Below, in pieces: positions 1-6,247 of a stretch of 8,712 bases of DNA. This DNA comes from Anaerotignum sp. (GTDB lineage Bacteria; Bacillota; Clostridia; Lachnospirales; Anaerotignaceae): positions 1 to 8,712 of the forward strand of contig JAHHTX010000079.1 in assembly GCA_020024255.1 (NCBI GenBank), read 5' to 3'. The notes below the pieces were generated by a model. It searched no databases and was not told the DNA's origin. It saw nothing but the letters and a program-made list of their open reading frames with translations. The position numbers and the translations under genes are program-made. Numbering within the stretch: the stretch's first letter is position 1; every line of letters starts with the position of its first letter.

Positions 1-80
1 GGGTAGAAACTTCTTTTTCTACAGTCTGAAAATGCTGTACAAATACAACTCCTTTTTTATAGATTCCGTTTATTCCTAAA
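1..80. other. Left edge, no assignable gene
   Basis: This stretch lies beyond the terminator of the membrane-protein gene. On the plus strand one frame is open from base 2 to a TAA at 77-79, directly before the shared hairpin, so it could be the last 25 codons of a convergent gene entering from the left. Its translation is unusually rich in Phe and Tyr and I recognise nothing in it. The opposite strand is also open across the same codons but has no ATG, GTG or TTG start after the TAA that closes it near 118. A small inverted repeat (3-9 with 16-22) is present. Neither reading frame is well supported. Confidence 0.2.
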
Positions 81-116
81 AAAACGGCACTGCCTTCTTC
101 TTTGCTGTGCCGTTTT
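78..116 (-). terminator. Rho-independent terminator of the lysine-rich membrane protein gene
   Basis: Bases 81-90 (AAAACGGCAC) pair perfectly with 107-116, giving a 10-bp stem with a 16-base loop. Read on the minus strand the stem runs into a tract of seven T (84-78). It starts 15 bases past the stop codon at 131-133. The plus-strand side ends in TTTTCTTT, so the element could also stop transcription coming from the left. Confidence 0.85.
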
Positions 117-130
117 CTTTATTTTTCTTA

Positions 131-1651
131 TCAATTGGGGCTGTCCAGTCTTCCTACAACCTCACCACGATATTTTGCACTTGCTTGCTGTACGCTTCTT
201 GCATCGTTATTTTCTTTTGCCTGCTGTACCTTCGGCTGCTGCATGGGCTGCTGTGCTGGCTGCCCTTTTTCTTCCTGTGGTGGCACAGCCGGCTTAGGCA
301 ATCCGCCCTTTGCATAAAAGTCCGCAATCTGCTGTTCTTCGTTTGCAAAATTTCCTTCCAAAAGCGGTATATCTGTATCGGAAGTAAATTGGATTTTATC
401 TTTTCCTATAAACATAAAGCTGCCGTCCGGCATTTCCAGTGCATATGCCAAATGGTTTTCTATGGCATTATCTATTTTCTGATTGACTAGAGTAGTTCCA
501 CGATAAAGGGCAAAAGTTTTTTTGCCTGATTTGGCATAGTAGAAATCCCCATAGATACCCTCCGGATTATAGGGAATACTACGCATTGCCTGCAACTCCC
601 CTCTATGTACAGGGTCATCATAATATCCACCTACACCATTTTGCAATGTTGCCACCCTCACTGCACCTGCAATGTATTCCCGAATGATGTCGTTTCCCAT
701 AACCGATACTTTATCCTGCATATAAGGAAGGTCTTTGATATCCTGCAATATCAGTGCAAGCGTTGCACCGTCTTTGGTTTCCTTGCACATCTGCATGGAC
801 TGTTCGTATAGGCTTGCCACCTGTGCCGGTGTACAAACAATTTCTCCTTCCAGCTGATAAAACTCGTCTGCATTCTTATTGAAATTCTCCAGACTTTCTA
901 TGATATTACGCATTTTTGTTGCAAAGTTGTATTTATACCTTGCATTTTTTTCTTCTTGGGGTACGGCTGCATACTTGTCCATAATATATGTGCTGTACGT
1001 TCCATAGAAATTTGCAAAACTGTTATACAAATCTCCACTGATATAATCTTCTTTTGACAAAATCCTCACTGCATCTGGCAATACAGCGGCAACCTGTGCA
1101 AAGTCATGTTCTCTCCCCCTGCTGTCCTGCATAAGCTGCAAAGCATCTTTTGCTTCTTTCTTTTTCTGTTTCTCCGCTTTTTTTGCCTGTTTTTTTGCTT
1201 CCTTGGAATCTTTTGGTACAGGTTTGTTTCCTGTTTTCTTCTGTTCTTCTTTTTCTTTTTCCAGCCTTTTCTGTTCCGTTTTTGCCTTGTTCTCCTGCTC
1301 GTCAGCATAAAGGGCATTATTAAGGGAAACAGCAGTAAATTCGTCCAAAGTGGATACGATTGCCTTATGAAAAGATTTCTTGTCTGCTACCGCATCATAT
1401 TTCTTTTTGAAATTGTGGTATTCTGCCTCCACATGGGGATTTCCTCGATGTTCACCTTCACCAAATATCTGATCTGCCACTTCATAGGCTTGCTCCACCT
1501 TGGTGTCATGGATACGCTTTATGGTAAATCCTGCTACGGCAACAACGACCACAATGCCCAAAACAATAGGCATCTTCTTTTTCTGCTGTGCAGTTTGTTT
1601 GGTCTGCTTAATCTTTGGCAGTTTGATCTTCGGTGCTTTTATTTTCTTCAT
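131..1651 (-). CDS. Hypothetical single-pass membrane protein, lysine-rich
   Basis: I do not recognise the family. The 506-residue product has a very basic N-terminus built from the pentad KIKAP-KIKLP-KIKQT (residues 3-17). One hydrophobic segment follows (about 27-44), with no obvious signal-peptidase site, so the bulk of the protein should lie outside the membrane (positive-inside rule). Residues about 115-168 are a Lys/Glu/Gln-rich charged stretch, likely helical or coiled coil. A mixed-composition region (about 180-445) looks folded, and residues 451-480 are Pro/Gln-rich and probably disordered. Only two Cys are seen (273, 289). The ATG at 1649-1651 is preceded by GGAGG eight bases upstream. 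It is a monocistronic unit with its own promoter and terminators on both sides. An envelope role is inferred from topology and from the neighbouring cell-wall gene only; no catalytic motif is visible. Confidence 0.85.
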   Translation of the reverse strand: MKKIKAPKIKLPKIKQTKQTAQQKKKMPIVLGIVVVVAVAGFTIKRIHDTKVEQAYEVADQIFGEGEHRGNPHVEAEYHNFKKKYDAVADKKSFHKAIVSTLDEFTAVSLNNALYADEQENKAKTEQKRLEKEKEEQKKTGNKPVPKDSKEAKKQAKKAEKQKKKEAKDALQLMQDSRGREHDFAQVAAVLPDAVRILSKEDYISGDLYNSFANFYGTYSTYIMDKYAAVPQEEKNARYKYNFATKMRNIIESLENFNKNADEFYQLEGEIVCTPAQVASLYEQSMQMCKETKDGATLALILQDIKDLPYMQDKVSVMGNDIIREYIAGAVRVATLQNGVGGYYDDPVHRGELQAMRSIPYNPEGIYGDFYYAKSGKKTFALYRGTTLVNQKIDNAIENHLAYALEMPDGSFMFIGKDKIQFTSDTDIPLLEGNFANEEQQIADFYAKGGLPKPAVPPQEEKGQPAQQPMQQPKVQQAKENNDARSVQQASAKYRGEVVGRLDSPN

Positions 1652-1693
1652 ACCGATGTCCTCCCCAGTATTTTCTTTATAAAATTCTTTTTC

Positions 1694-1722
1694 AGTATAT
1701 CAAATGTTTTTTTTGATTGCAA
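1694..1722 (-). promoter_or_regulatory. Sigma-A-type promoter of the lysine-rich membrane protein gene
   Basis: On the minus strand TTGCAA (1722-1717) and TATACT (1699-1694) are separated by exactly 17 bases, matching TTGACA/TATAAT at 4/6 and 5/6. The spacer is A-rich. Transcription would begin near 1687, leaving a leader of about 35 bases that holds the GGAGG ribosome site at 1660-1664. Confidence 0.7.
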
Positions 1723-1740
1723 GAAAATCACTATTTTTCC

Positions 1741-1790
1741 AAAAAAAAGCATACCCTAAAAGTATATTTTCAAGGGTATGCTTTCTTTTT
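1741..1790 (-). terminator. Terminator of the yabE-like gene, possibly bidirectional
   Basis: Bases 1746-1757 pair perfectly with 1773-1784 (12 bp, core GCATACCCT) around a 15-base loop. On the minus strand the stem is followed by Ts complementary to the A run 1741-1748. It lies 15-20 bases past the TAA of the yabE-like gene and separates that gene from the next promoter at 1717-1722. The plus-strand side also ends in a T-rich tail. Confidence 0.88.
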
Positions 1791-1805
1791 TTATACAAAT
1801 TTCCA

Positions 1806-2615
1806 TTAACTCAATACATAAACGGTTACATTTTTGCTGCCCCATCTGTATGCCTCAGAAAGGCTATTGTAACATACATCTACTTTGTTTCCTTTGATTG
1901 CACCGCCGGTATCTGCCGCCACTGCAACGCCGTATCCGGGAACATAGATTTTAGAGCCAAGAGGGATAACCTTGGGGTCAACTGCTGCAACACCTTTGCC
2001 TGCTCGCATTCCTGTTGCGGTAATCCCGCTGCATCCTGCATCGAAAGGCGTGTAAGCTGTAGATCTCATGGAAATCGCTCTGCTGTATTTGTAGCCATCA
2101 ATTGTATTTTCAGGTTTCTTTGTTCCCACTTCCACGATTTCGTCCACAGGTGCTTTTACCACTTTTTCTTCCACAAAAATCGTTTCTTTCCGTGTATCGC
2201 CTTCATAGATTTCTTTGGAAATCACTGTTGCTGTACCGTTTTGTCCTTCCTGTACCACACGCTTTTCCCCATAAAGCAGTGCATCTGTATTGCGTTCCAC
2301 TGTCTTAAAGGGAATTTCTTTTGGTACAGAAACGCTTTTTTCTACAACAGGCAGAATGGTCAGTGCCATCATATCTGTTACAGGGTCTGTATTTTCCATA
2401 TCTTTTGCCACATACTTTGCTTCTGTTGATTTACCGACTTCTTCCAAAAGTCCGCCGATGGTGGTCTGCTCTGTGGTTACCATACGGGGTACGCCGTCCA
2501 GTTCAATGACAACGGAAAAAACACCTTCTTCTTTTTCATAAGCAGATGCTGTACCACAGCCCATTGCCAAAATAAACAGTACCATTGCAAAAATTCTTGT
2601 CAGTTTTGTTTTCAT
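1806..2615 (-). CDS. yabE: Secreted G5/3D-domain cell-wall protein, YabE-like
   Basis: A predicted secreted peptidoglycan-active protein of 269 residues. A signal peptide (1-25, cleavage likely after ASA) precedes one ubiquitin-like DUF348 repeat (about 32-75), a G5 domain (about 93-167) and a C-terminal 3D domain (about 178-267). The 3D domain shows STAYTP, GCSGITATG, AVDP, ADTGGAIKG and KVDV, including its three namesake Asp residues (213, 235, 247). The 3D fold is shared with MltA-type lytic transglycosylases and with B. subtilis YocH/YabE. ATG 2613-2615 is preferred because AAGGAGG sits five bases upstream; an in-frame TTG at 2633 lies upstream of that ribosome site. The order metG-tatD-yabE matches B. 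subtilis, but the gene has its own regulatory region and a terminator separates it from tatD. Substrate and cleaved bond cannot be read from sequence. Confidence 0.88.
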   Translation of the reverse strand: MKTKLTRIFAMVLFILAMGCGTASAYEKEEGVFSVVIELDGVPRMVTTEQTTIGGLLEEVGKSTEAKYVAKDMENTDPVTDMMALTILPVVEKSVSVPKEIPFKTVERNTDALLYGEKRVVQEGQNGTATVISKEIYEGDTRKETIFVEEKVVKAPVDEIVEVGTKKPENTIDGYKYSRAISMRSTAYTPFDAGCSGITATGMRAGKGVAAVDPKVIPLGSKIYVPGYGVAVAADTGGAIKGNKVDVCYNSLSEAYRWGSKNVTVYVLS

Positions 2616-2790
2616 GATGTCCTCCTTACACAAGTATAAATTGAAAAAATCTTGTGTTTACCATTTTTTATGTTAGACAAAAACTGTCTTTTCGTCCTTT
2701 TGCAGAAAGGAAGCAAGGGGGGAGTTCCCATGTACATTCCTTTACAAAGAGAAAGAAGATATATCCTTCATATATCTTCTTCTTTCGTAC
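2616..2790 (-). promoter_or_regulatory. Structured 5' leader of the yabE-like gene
   Basis: This gene-free stretch holds four hairpins in a row on the minus strand. They are a perfect 12-bp AT-rich stem (2753-2764 with 2770-2781, 5-base loop), a 7-bp stem AAAGGAA/TTCCTTT (2737-2743 with 2706-2712) enclosing a GGGA/TCCC helix, a 5-bp stem (2685-2689 with 2675-2679), and a 7-bp stem ACACAAG/CTTGTGT (2651-2657 with 2628-2634) ending two bases before the AGGAGG ribosome site at 2621-2626. I do not match it to a known riboswitch class. It could be a cis-regulatory leader or simply stabilise the mRNA. Confidence 0.45.
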
Positions 2791-2797
2791 GATACTT

Positions 2798-2826
2798 ATA
2801 TTAACACATTTGTAACAATTACGCAA
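2798..2826 (-). promoter_or_regulatory. Tentative promoter of the yabE-like gene
   Basis: TTGCGT (2826-2821) and TAATAT (2803-2798) are 17 bases apart on the minus strand, a weak 3/6 plus 4/6 match. TATAAG (2800-2795) is a better -10 but lacks a -35 at normal spacing. A WalR-type box fills most of the spacer. Poor core elements would fit a promoter that depends on, or is controlled by, a regulator. The true start is not decided by sequence. Confidence 0.3.
2801..2817 (-). promoter_or_regulatory. WalR (YycF) box, promoter-proximal
   Basis: On the minus strand the sequence is TGTTAC-AAATG-TGTTAA, an exact match to the WalR direct repeat TGT(A/T)A(A/T/C)-N5-TGT(A/T)A(A/T/C). It lies 186 bases upstream of a gene encoding a 3D-domain wall protein, a type of gene known in the B. 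subtilis WalR regulon (yocH). Whether it activates or represses depends on the true -10, which is unclear here. Confidence 0.6.
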
Positions 2827-2915
2827 CCATTTTTTAAATAAATTGCAAATTTGCTTATTATTCTATTAAGCAAAGATGAAAAAAACCTTTGAAAAACAGG
2901 GGTTTCTTGCGATTT

Positions 2916-2932
2916 ATTACAAATTGGTTACA
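2916..2932 (-). promoter_or_regulatory. WalR (YycF) box, distal
   Basis: A second exact match in the same orientation: TGTAAC-CAATT-TGTAAT. It begins directly after the T-rich tail of the tatD terminator and sits 115 bases upstream of the other box. No convincing promoter follows it closely, so it may assist the proximal site or serve an unrecognised start. Confidence 0.5.
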
Positions 2933-2966
2933 AAAGAAAATCCTGAAAGGATTGCTCCCTTCAGGA
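2933..2966 (-). terminator. Terminator of the metG-tatD operon
   Basis: On the minus strand 2966-2957 (TCCTGAAGGG) pairs with 2950-2941 through ten base pairs, one of them a G-T wobble, around a six-base loop. TTTTCTTT follows (2940-2933). It lies about 30 bases beyond the tatD stop codon. Confidence 0.8.
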
Positions 2967-2996
2967 CGGATATTTTACCCTATATTCCTCTATTTT

Positions 2997-3764
2997 CTAT
3001 TTGCCAAAAAACACTTTCTTTGCATTGTCAAAAGTAATCTTCGCTACATCTTCAGGTGTTTCTCCCTTAATTTCCGCAATTTTTTCCACGACATATTTCA
3101 GGTTTGCGGAGTCATTTCGTTTGCCTCTGTTTGGTGTAGGGGCAAGATATGGGGAGTCTGTTTCAATGAGGATACTTTCCAACGGAATATGCTCCACCAC
3201 TTCCACTAACTTTTTCGCATTGGAATAGGTGACAACGCCGCCTACGCCGATGTGATAGCCCATTTTCACATAATCCTCCGCCATTTGCCATGAACCGGAA
3301 TAACAGTGGATAACACCCTTTCGCACATTGGTGCTTTCGATGATATCAAAAGTTTCCTGTGACGCATCACGGGAATGGATAACTACAGGTTTTCCCATTT
3401 CTTCCGCAAGGCGAAGCTGCTGCCGAAACCAGAACCGCTGTACCTCTTTGGGAAATCCATCATCAAAGTGATAGTCCAAACCAATTTCCCCAATGGCAAC
3501 ACATTTAGGGTCTTGGCAGAGCTGACGGAGCTTTTCCATGGTCTGGGAGGAAATGTCCTCCAAATCACTTGGATGGATTCCCACAGCTGCATAAACATAA
3601 TCATACTTTTTGGCAAGCCGCAGGCTCATTTCAGCACTTTTGATATTGCAGCCAATGTTGACGATATAATCAACACCGGCTGCCGGCAGAATGTCCCGTA
3701 AAAGGACATCCCGATCCGGCTGAAACTGCCTGTCATCATAGTGTGCATGAGATTCAAAATACAT
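2997..3764 (-). CDS. tatD: TatD family metal-dependent deoxyribonuclease
   Basis: A 255-residue cytoplasmic hydrolase of the TatD/amidohydrolase family, of normal family length; members are Mg-dependent DNases linked to DNA repair and turnover. The metal-binding set is complete: H6 and H8 in SHAHYD, E93 in GEIGLDYH, H130 in VIHSRDA, H153 in VIHCYSG and D203 in ETDSPYLAP. The start ATG (3762-3764) shares its A with the TAA stop of metG, and the nearest GGAG lies 12 bases away, so translation is probably coupled to metG. The gene should follow T-box control of the metG transcript. The pairing metG-tatD is widespread in Firmicutes. YcfH and YabD are other names for this branch. Confidence 0.95.
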   Translation of the reverse strand: MYFESHAHYDDRQFQPDRDVLLRDILPAAGVDYIVNIGCNIKSAEMSLRLAKKYDYVYAAVGIHPSDLEDISSQTMEKLRQLCQDPKCVAIGEIGLDYHFDDGFPKEVQRFWFRQQLRLAEEMGKPVVIHSRDASQETFDIIESTNVRKGVIHCYSGSWQMAEDYVKMGYHIGVGGVVTYSNAKKLVEVVEHIPLESILIETDSPYLAPTPNRGKRNDSANLKYVVEKIAEIKGETPEDVAKITFDNAKKVFFGK

Positions 3765-5731
3765 TAGCTGATTCCACTCCCACTTTTAAATTCTTTGTCA
3801 TCTGTGGTGAGAACAGACAGCTTACCCTCTGCATCTTCTGCACAGAGAATCATGCCGTAGGACATTTCGCCCATCATCTTTCTGGGTTTCAGGTTATATG
3901 CCACCACAACACGCTTGCCCACCAATTCGCCGGGAGCATAAGCACTCTTAATGCCGGAGAAAATGACTCTTTCTTCCTCTCCCAGTTTGACAACGTTACG
4001 GAGCAGTTTTGTTGAGCCTTCCACTTCCTTGCTTTCCAAAACTTCGCCCACCTTCAACTGTACTTTGCAGAAATCGTCGATGGTAATTTCCGCAGGATAT
4101 TCGTCTTCTTTTTCTTCCTTTTTCTTCTGCTGATTGGCAATATTTGTTGCCTGAGAAGCCTTAATAGCTGCCTCCAGTTCTGCAAGTTCTTTTTTCATGT
4201 CGATTCTGGGGAACAGTGTTTCTCCTTTTACGGCTTTCAGTTCGGCAGGCAAAATCCCCCATGTTTTTGTGCTTTCCCAAGTCGTTGCTTCGCCTTCTTT
4301 GATGCCAAAGCTCGCCCAGATTTTTTCGGGCGTATTGGGCATAAACGGCTTAATCATAATGGAAACAATACGAATGCTTTCCGCTACATGATACAATGCG
4401 TTGGCAAGCTCGCCTTTCTTTTCTTCGTCCTTGCAGAGAATCCAAGGCTGTGTTTCATCAATATATTTATTTGTTCTGCGAATGAGGTTCCAAATTTCAA
4501 TAAGGGCATCACTGAAGAACATATTGTCCATTTTTTCTTCCACTTTGGGAATAATCTCTGCCACCGTTGCCTTCAAATCCGCATCAAAAGGTGTTTCTGT
4601 TCTGTCTTTTGGCAGTGTACCACCAAAATATTTTTCAATCATGCCTGCAGTTCTGGAAACCAGATTGCCCAAGTCATTGGCAAGGTCGGAATTGATACGC
4701 TGAATGAGGGCTTCGTTACTGAAATTACCGTCTTGTCCAAAAGCGATTTCACGGAGCAGGAAGTAACGAATGGCGTCCACACCATACTTGTCCACCAGTA
4801 CATTGGGGTCTACCACATTCCCTACAGATTTAGACATTTTGCCGCCGTTAATCACCAGCCAGCCATGACCGAAAATCTTCTTTGGCAAAGGCAAATCCAA
4901 TGCAATCAGCATAGCAGGCCAAATGATGGAATGGAAACGCACAATTTCCTTCCCTACCACATGAACGTCCGCAGGCCAATATTTCCGGAACAAGCTTTCG
5001 TCCTCTGTGCCATAGCCAAGGGCGGAAATATAGTTGGTCAGTGCATCTACCCAAACATAGACAACGTGATTCAGGTCGAAGTCCACAGGAATGCCCCATT
5101 TAAAGGAAGTACGGGAAACTGCCAAATCCTCAAGACCGGGTTTCAGGAAGTTGTTAATCATTTCGTTCTGACGTGTATTTGGCTGTAAGAAGTCCTTATT
5201 GTCCTCCATATATTGGATAATTCTGTCCTGATATTTGGAAAGACGGAAGAAATAGCTTTCCTCTTTCAACAGCTCCACATCACGTCCGCAGTCAGGGCAT
5301 TTGCCGTCTACCAGCTGATGTTCTGTAAAGAAGGATTCACAGGGTGTGCAGTACCAGCCTTCATAGGAACTTTTGTAAATATCCCCTTGGTCATAGAGTT
5401 TCTTAAAAATTTTCTGTACACAGGCAATATGATAATCGTCTGTGGTACGAATAAATTTGTCATAAGAAATACCCAATTTATTCCACAGTTCTTTAATCCC
5501 TGTTACGATTTTATCGGTATATTCCTTTGGTGTCATGTTCTGGCTGTCGGCAATCCGCTCAATTTTCTGCCCATGTTCATCTGTACCGGTCAGAAACATG
5601 ACGTCATAGCCACGCAATCTTTTGTACCGTGCCATGGTATCTGTTGCCACTGTGCAATAAGAATGACCGATATGCAGCTTATCACTGGGGTAATAAATGG
5701 GTGTAGTAATATAAAATTTTTCTTTTTCCAA
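3764..5731 (-). CDS. metG: Methionyl-tRNA synthetase, zinc type with C-terminal tRNA-binding domain
   Basis: Charges tRNA-Met with methionine using ATP, in the cytoplasm. The 655 residues show the class I signatures HIGH (20-23) and KMSKS (298-302). The connective-peptide zinc knuckle is CTPC (128-131) plus CPDC (145-148). A helical anticodon-binding region spans about 350-520, a charged linker with QQKKKEEKEDE lies near 545, and the C-terminal EMAP/Trbp111-like tRNA-binding OB fold covers about 553-655. The start is TTG (5731-5729): AGGAG lies eight bases upstream and the next in-frame Met is residue 33, already past HIGH, so no downstream start can work. Expression is governed by the methionine T-box in its leader. 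It overlaps tatD by one base and is co-transcribed with it. Confidence 0.97.
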   Translation of the reverse strand: MEKEKFYITTPIYYPSDKLHIGHSYCTVATDTMARYKRLRGYDVMFLTGTDEHGQKIERIADSQNMTPKEYTDKIVTGIKELWNKLGISYDKFIRTTDDYHIACVQKIFKKLYDQGDIYKSSYEGWYCTPCESFFTEHQLVDGKCPDCGRDVELLKEESYFFRLSKYQDRIIQYMEDNKDFLQPNTRQNEMINNFLKPGLEDLAVSRTSFKWGIPVDFDLNHVVYVWVDALTNYISALGYGTEDESLFRKYWPADVHVVGKEIVRFHSIIWPAMLIALDLPLPKKIFGHGWLVINGGKMSKSVGNVVDPNVLVDKYGVDAIRYFLLREIAFGQDGNFSNEALIQRINSDLANDLGNLVSRTAGMIEKYFGGTLPKDRTETPFDADLKATVAEIIPKVEEKMDNMFFSDALIEIWNLIRRTNKYIDETQPWILCKDEEKKGELANALYHVAESIRIVSIMIKPFMPNTPEKIWASFGIKEGEATTWESTKTWGILPAELKAVKGETLFPRIDMKKELAELEAAIKASQATNIANQQKKKEEKEDEYPAEITIDDFCKVQLKVGEVLESKEVEGSTKLLRNVVKLGEEERVIFSGIKSAYAPGELVGKRVVVAYNLKPRKMMGEMSYGMILCAEDAEGKLSVLTTDDKEFKSGSGIS

Positions 5732-5773
5732 AAATATCTCTCCTTTTCATATGATCTGTTTGGTACTTTACCA

Positions 5774-6054
5774 TAAAAAAAGCCGCCCTTTACAGAATTT
5801 CTCTGCAAAGGACGGACAAAAAGCCGTGTTACCACCTTTGTTCATTCTTTCCTCACGAAAAGAACCTCTACGGGTACAAAAATACCCTTACGCAATAACG
5901 GGCGTAACCCGTCGCAGCCTAATGCCAAAAGAGGGCAGTCGGGGCGAGGCTCCAAGTCCATGTTCGGCGGCATTTTTGCACCTCGTTCCACCAAATCGAG
6001 GCTCTCTGTACCCAAAAAGACCGCTTACTCTTCTTTTCACAGCCGTTTGCTAAT
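5774..6054 (-). ncRNA. T-box riboswitch, methionine type, leader of metG
   Basis: A tRNA-sensing leader that allows metG transcription when tRNA-Met is uncharged. On the minus strand: the AGTA/K-turn region (GAAGAGTA, near 6028), AGAGAG (near 6004), a CCTCG/CGAGG apical hairpin, then the specifier AUG at 5961-5959 within GAACATGGAC, matching anticodon CAU. Stem II (ACGGG/CCCGT) and Stem III (5887-5883 with 5876-5872) follow. The T-box sequence AAAGGTGGTAACACGGC (5839-5823) contains UGGU, which pairs with the ACCA end of tRNA-Met. A terminator stem comes last. The apical-stem details are read by eye. Confidence 0.93.
5775..5815 (-). terminator. T-box attenuator terminator of metG
   Basis: On the minus strand CCGTCCTTT (5815-5807) pairs with AAAGGGCGG (5791-5783), continuing through CAGA/TCTG to a short loop. 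Seven T follow (5781-5775). The T-box sequence just upstream can instead form the antiterminator. The distance to the metG TTG is about 45 bases. Confidence 0.9.
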
Positions 6055-6060
6055 ACCTGC

Positions 6061-6090
6061 ATTTTACTATATTTTAGCGGTTTCTGTCAA
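6061..6090 (-). promoter_or_regulatory. Promoter of the metG-tatD operon
   Basis: On the minus strand a perfect TTGACA (6090-6085) and TAAAAT (6066-6061) are 18 bases apart. Transcription would begin near 6054, just before the T-box Stem I, which is the expected arrangement. Confidence 0.8.
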
Positions 6091-6247
6091 CTACAAAACA
6101 AAACAGCAAAAACTTTGCCCCCATATTTTCCCATATAATTCCCCTTTATGGATATGGGAGATTTTGCCCCGCAAAGAACATGGGCACCATAAATTATCTG
6201 TAAAAACAAACACTTCTTCCCTTGCCCAATGTTTTCTTTATGTTGTT
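6091..6247 (-). other. Spacer between the aminopeptidase gene and the metG promoter, with inverted repeats
   Basis: No gene is supported here. Inverted repeats are CCCATAT/ATATGGG (6130-6136 with 6152-6158), TTTGC/GCAAA with a three-base loop (6163-6167 with 6171-6175), and a GCAAA/TTTGC pair near 6105-6117 followed on the minus strand by TGTTTTGTTTTG. The last may act as a weak terminator for the aminopeptidase transcript, but no strong one is seen. Confidence 0.35.

Noticed and set aside
1601..1645. DNA tandem repeat in the start of the membrane protein gene
   Set aside because: The repeat exists at protein level (KIKxP), but codons differ between copies, so it is not a nucleotide repeat.
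2540..2615. Lipoprotein signal in the yabE-like protein (LAMGC at residues 16-20)
   Set aside because: Met at -2 and Ala at -3 fit the lipobox poorly, while a good type I site (ASA-Y) follows five residues later.
2753..2781. Terminator at the 12-bp AT-rich hairpin
   Set aside because: The stem is nearly all A/T near its loop and the following bases are a mixed pyrimidine stretch rather than a T tract; it also lies upstream of the gene it would cut off.
2616..2790. c-di-AMP (ydaO/yuaA) riboswitch upstream of the wall gene
   Set aside because: That class often precedes wall hydrolase genes, and GGGAAC occurs here, but the other conserved ydaO blocks that I know are not visible.
4388..5188. 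Plus-strand open frame of about 266 codons inside metG
   Set aside because: The opposite strand encodes the unmistakable methionyl-tRNA synthetase, and the translation matches nothing.
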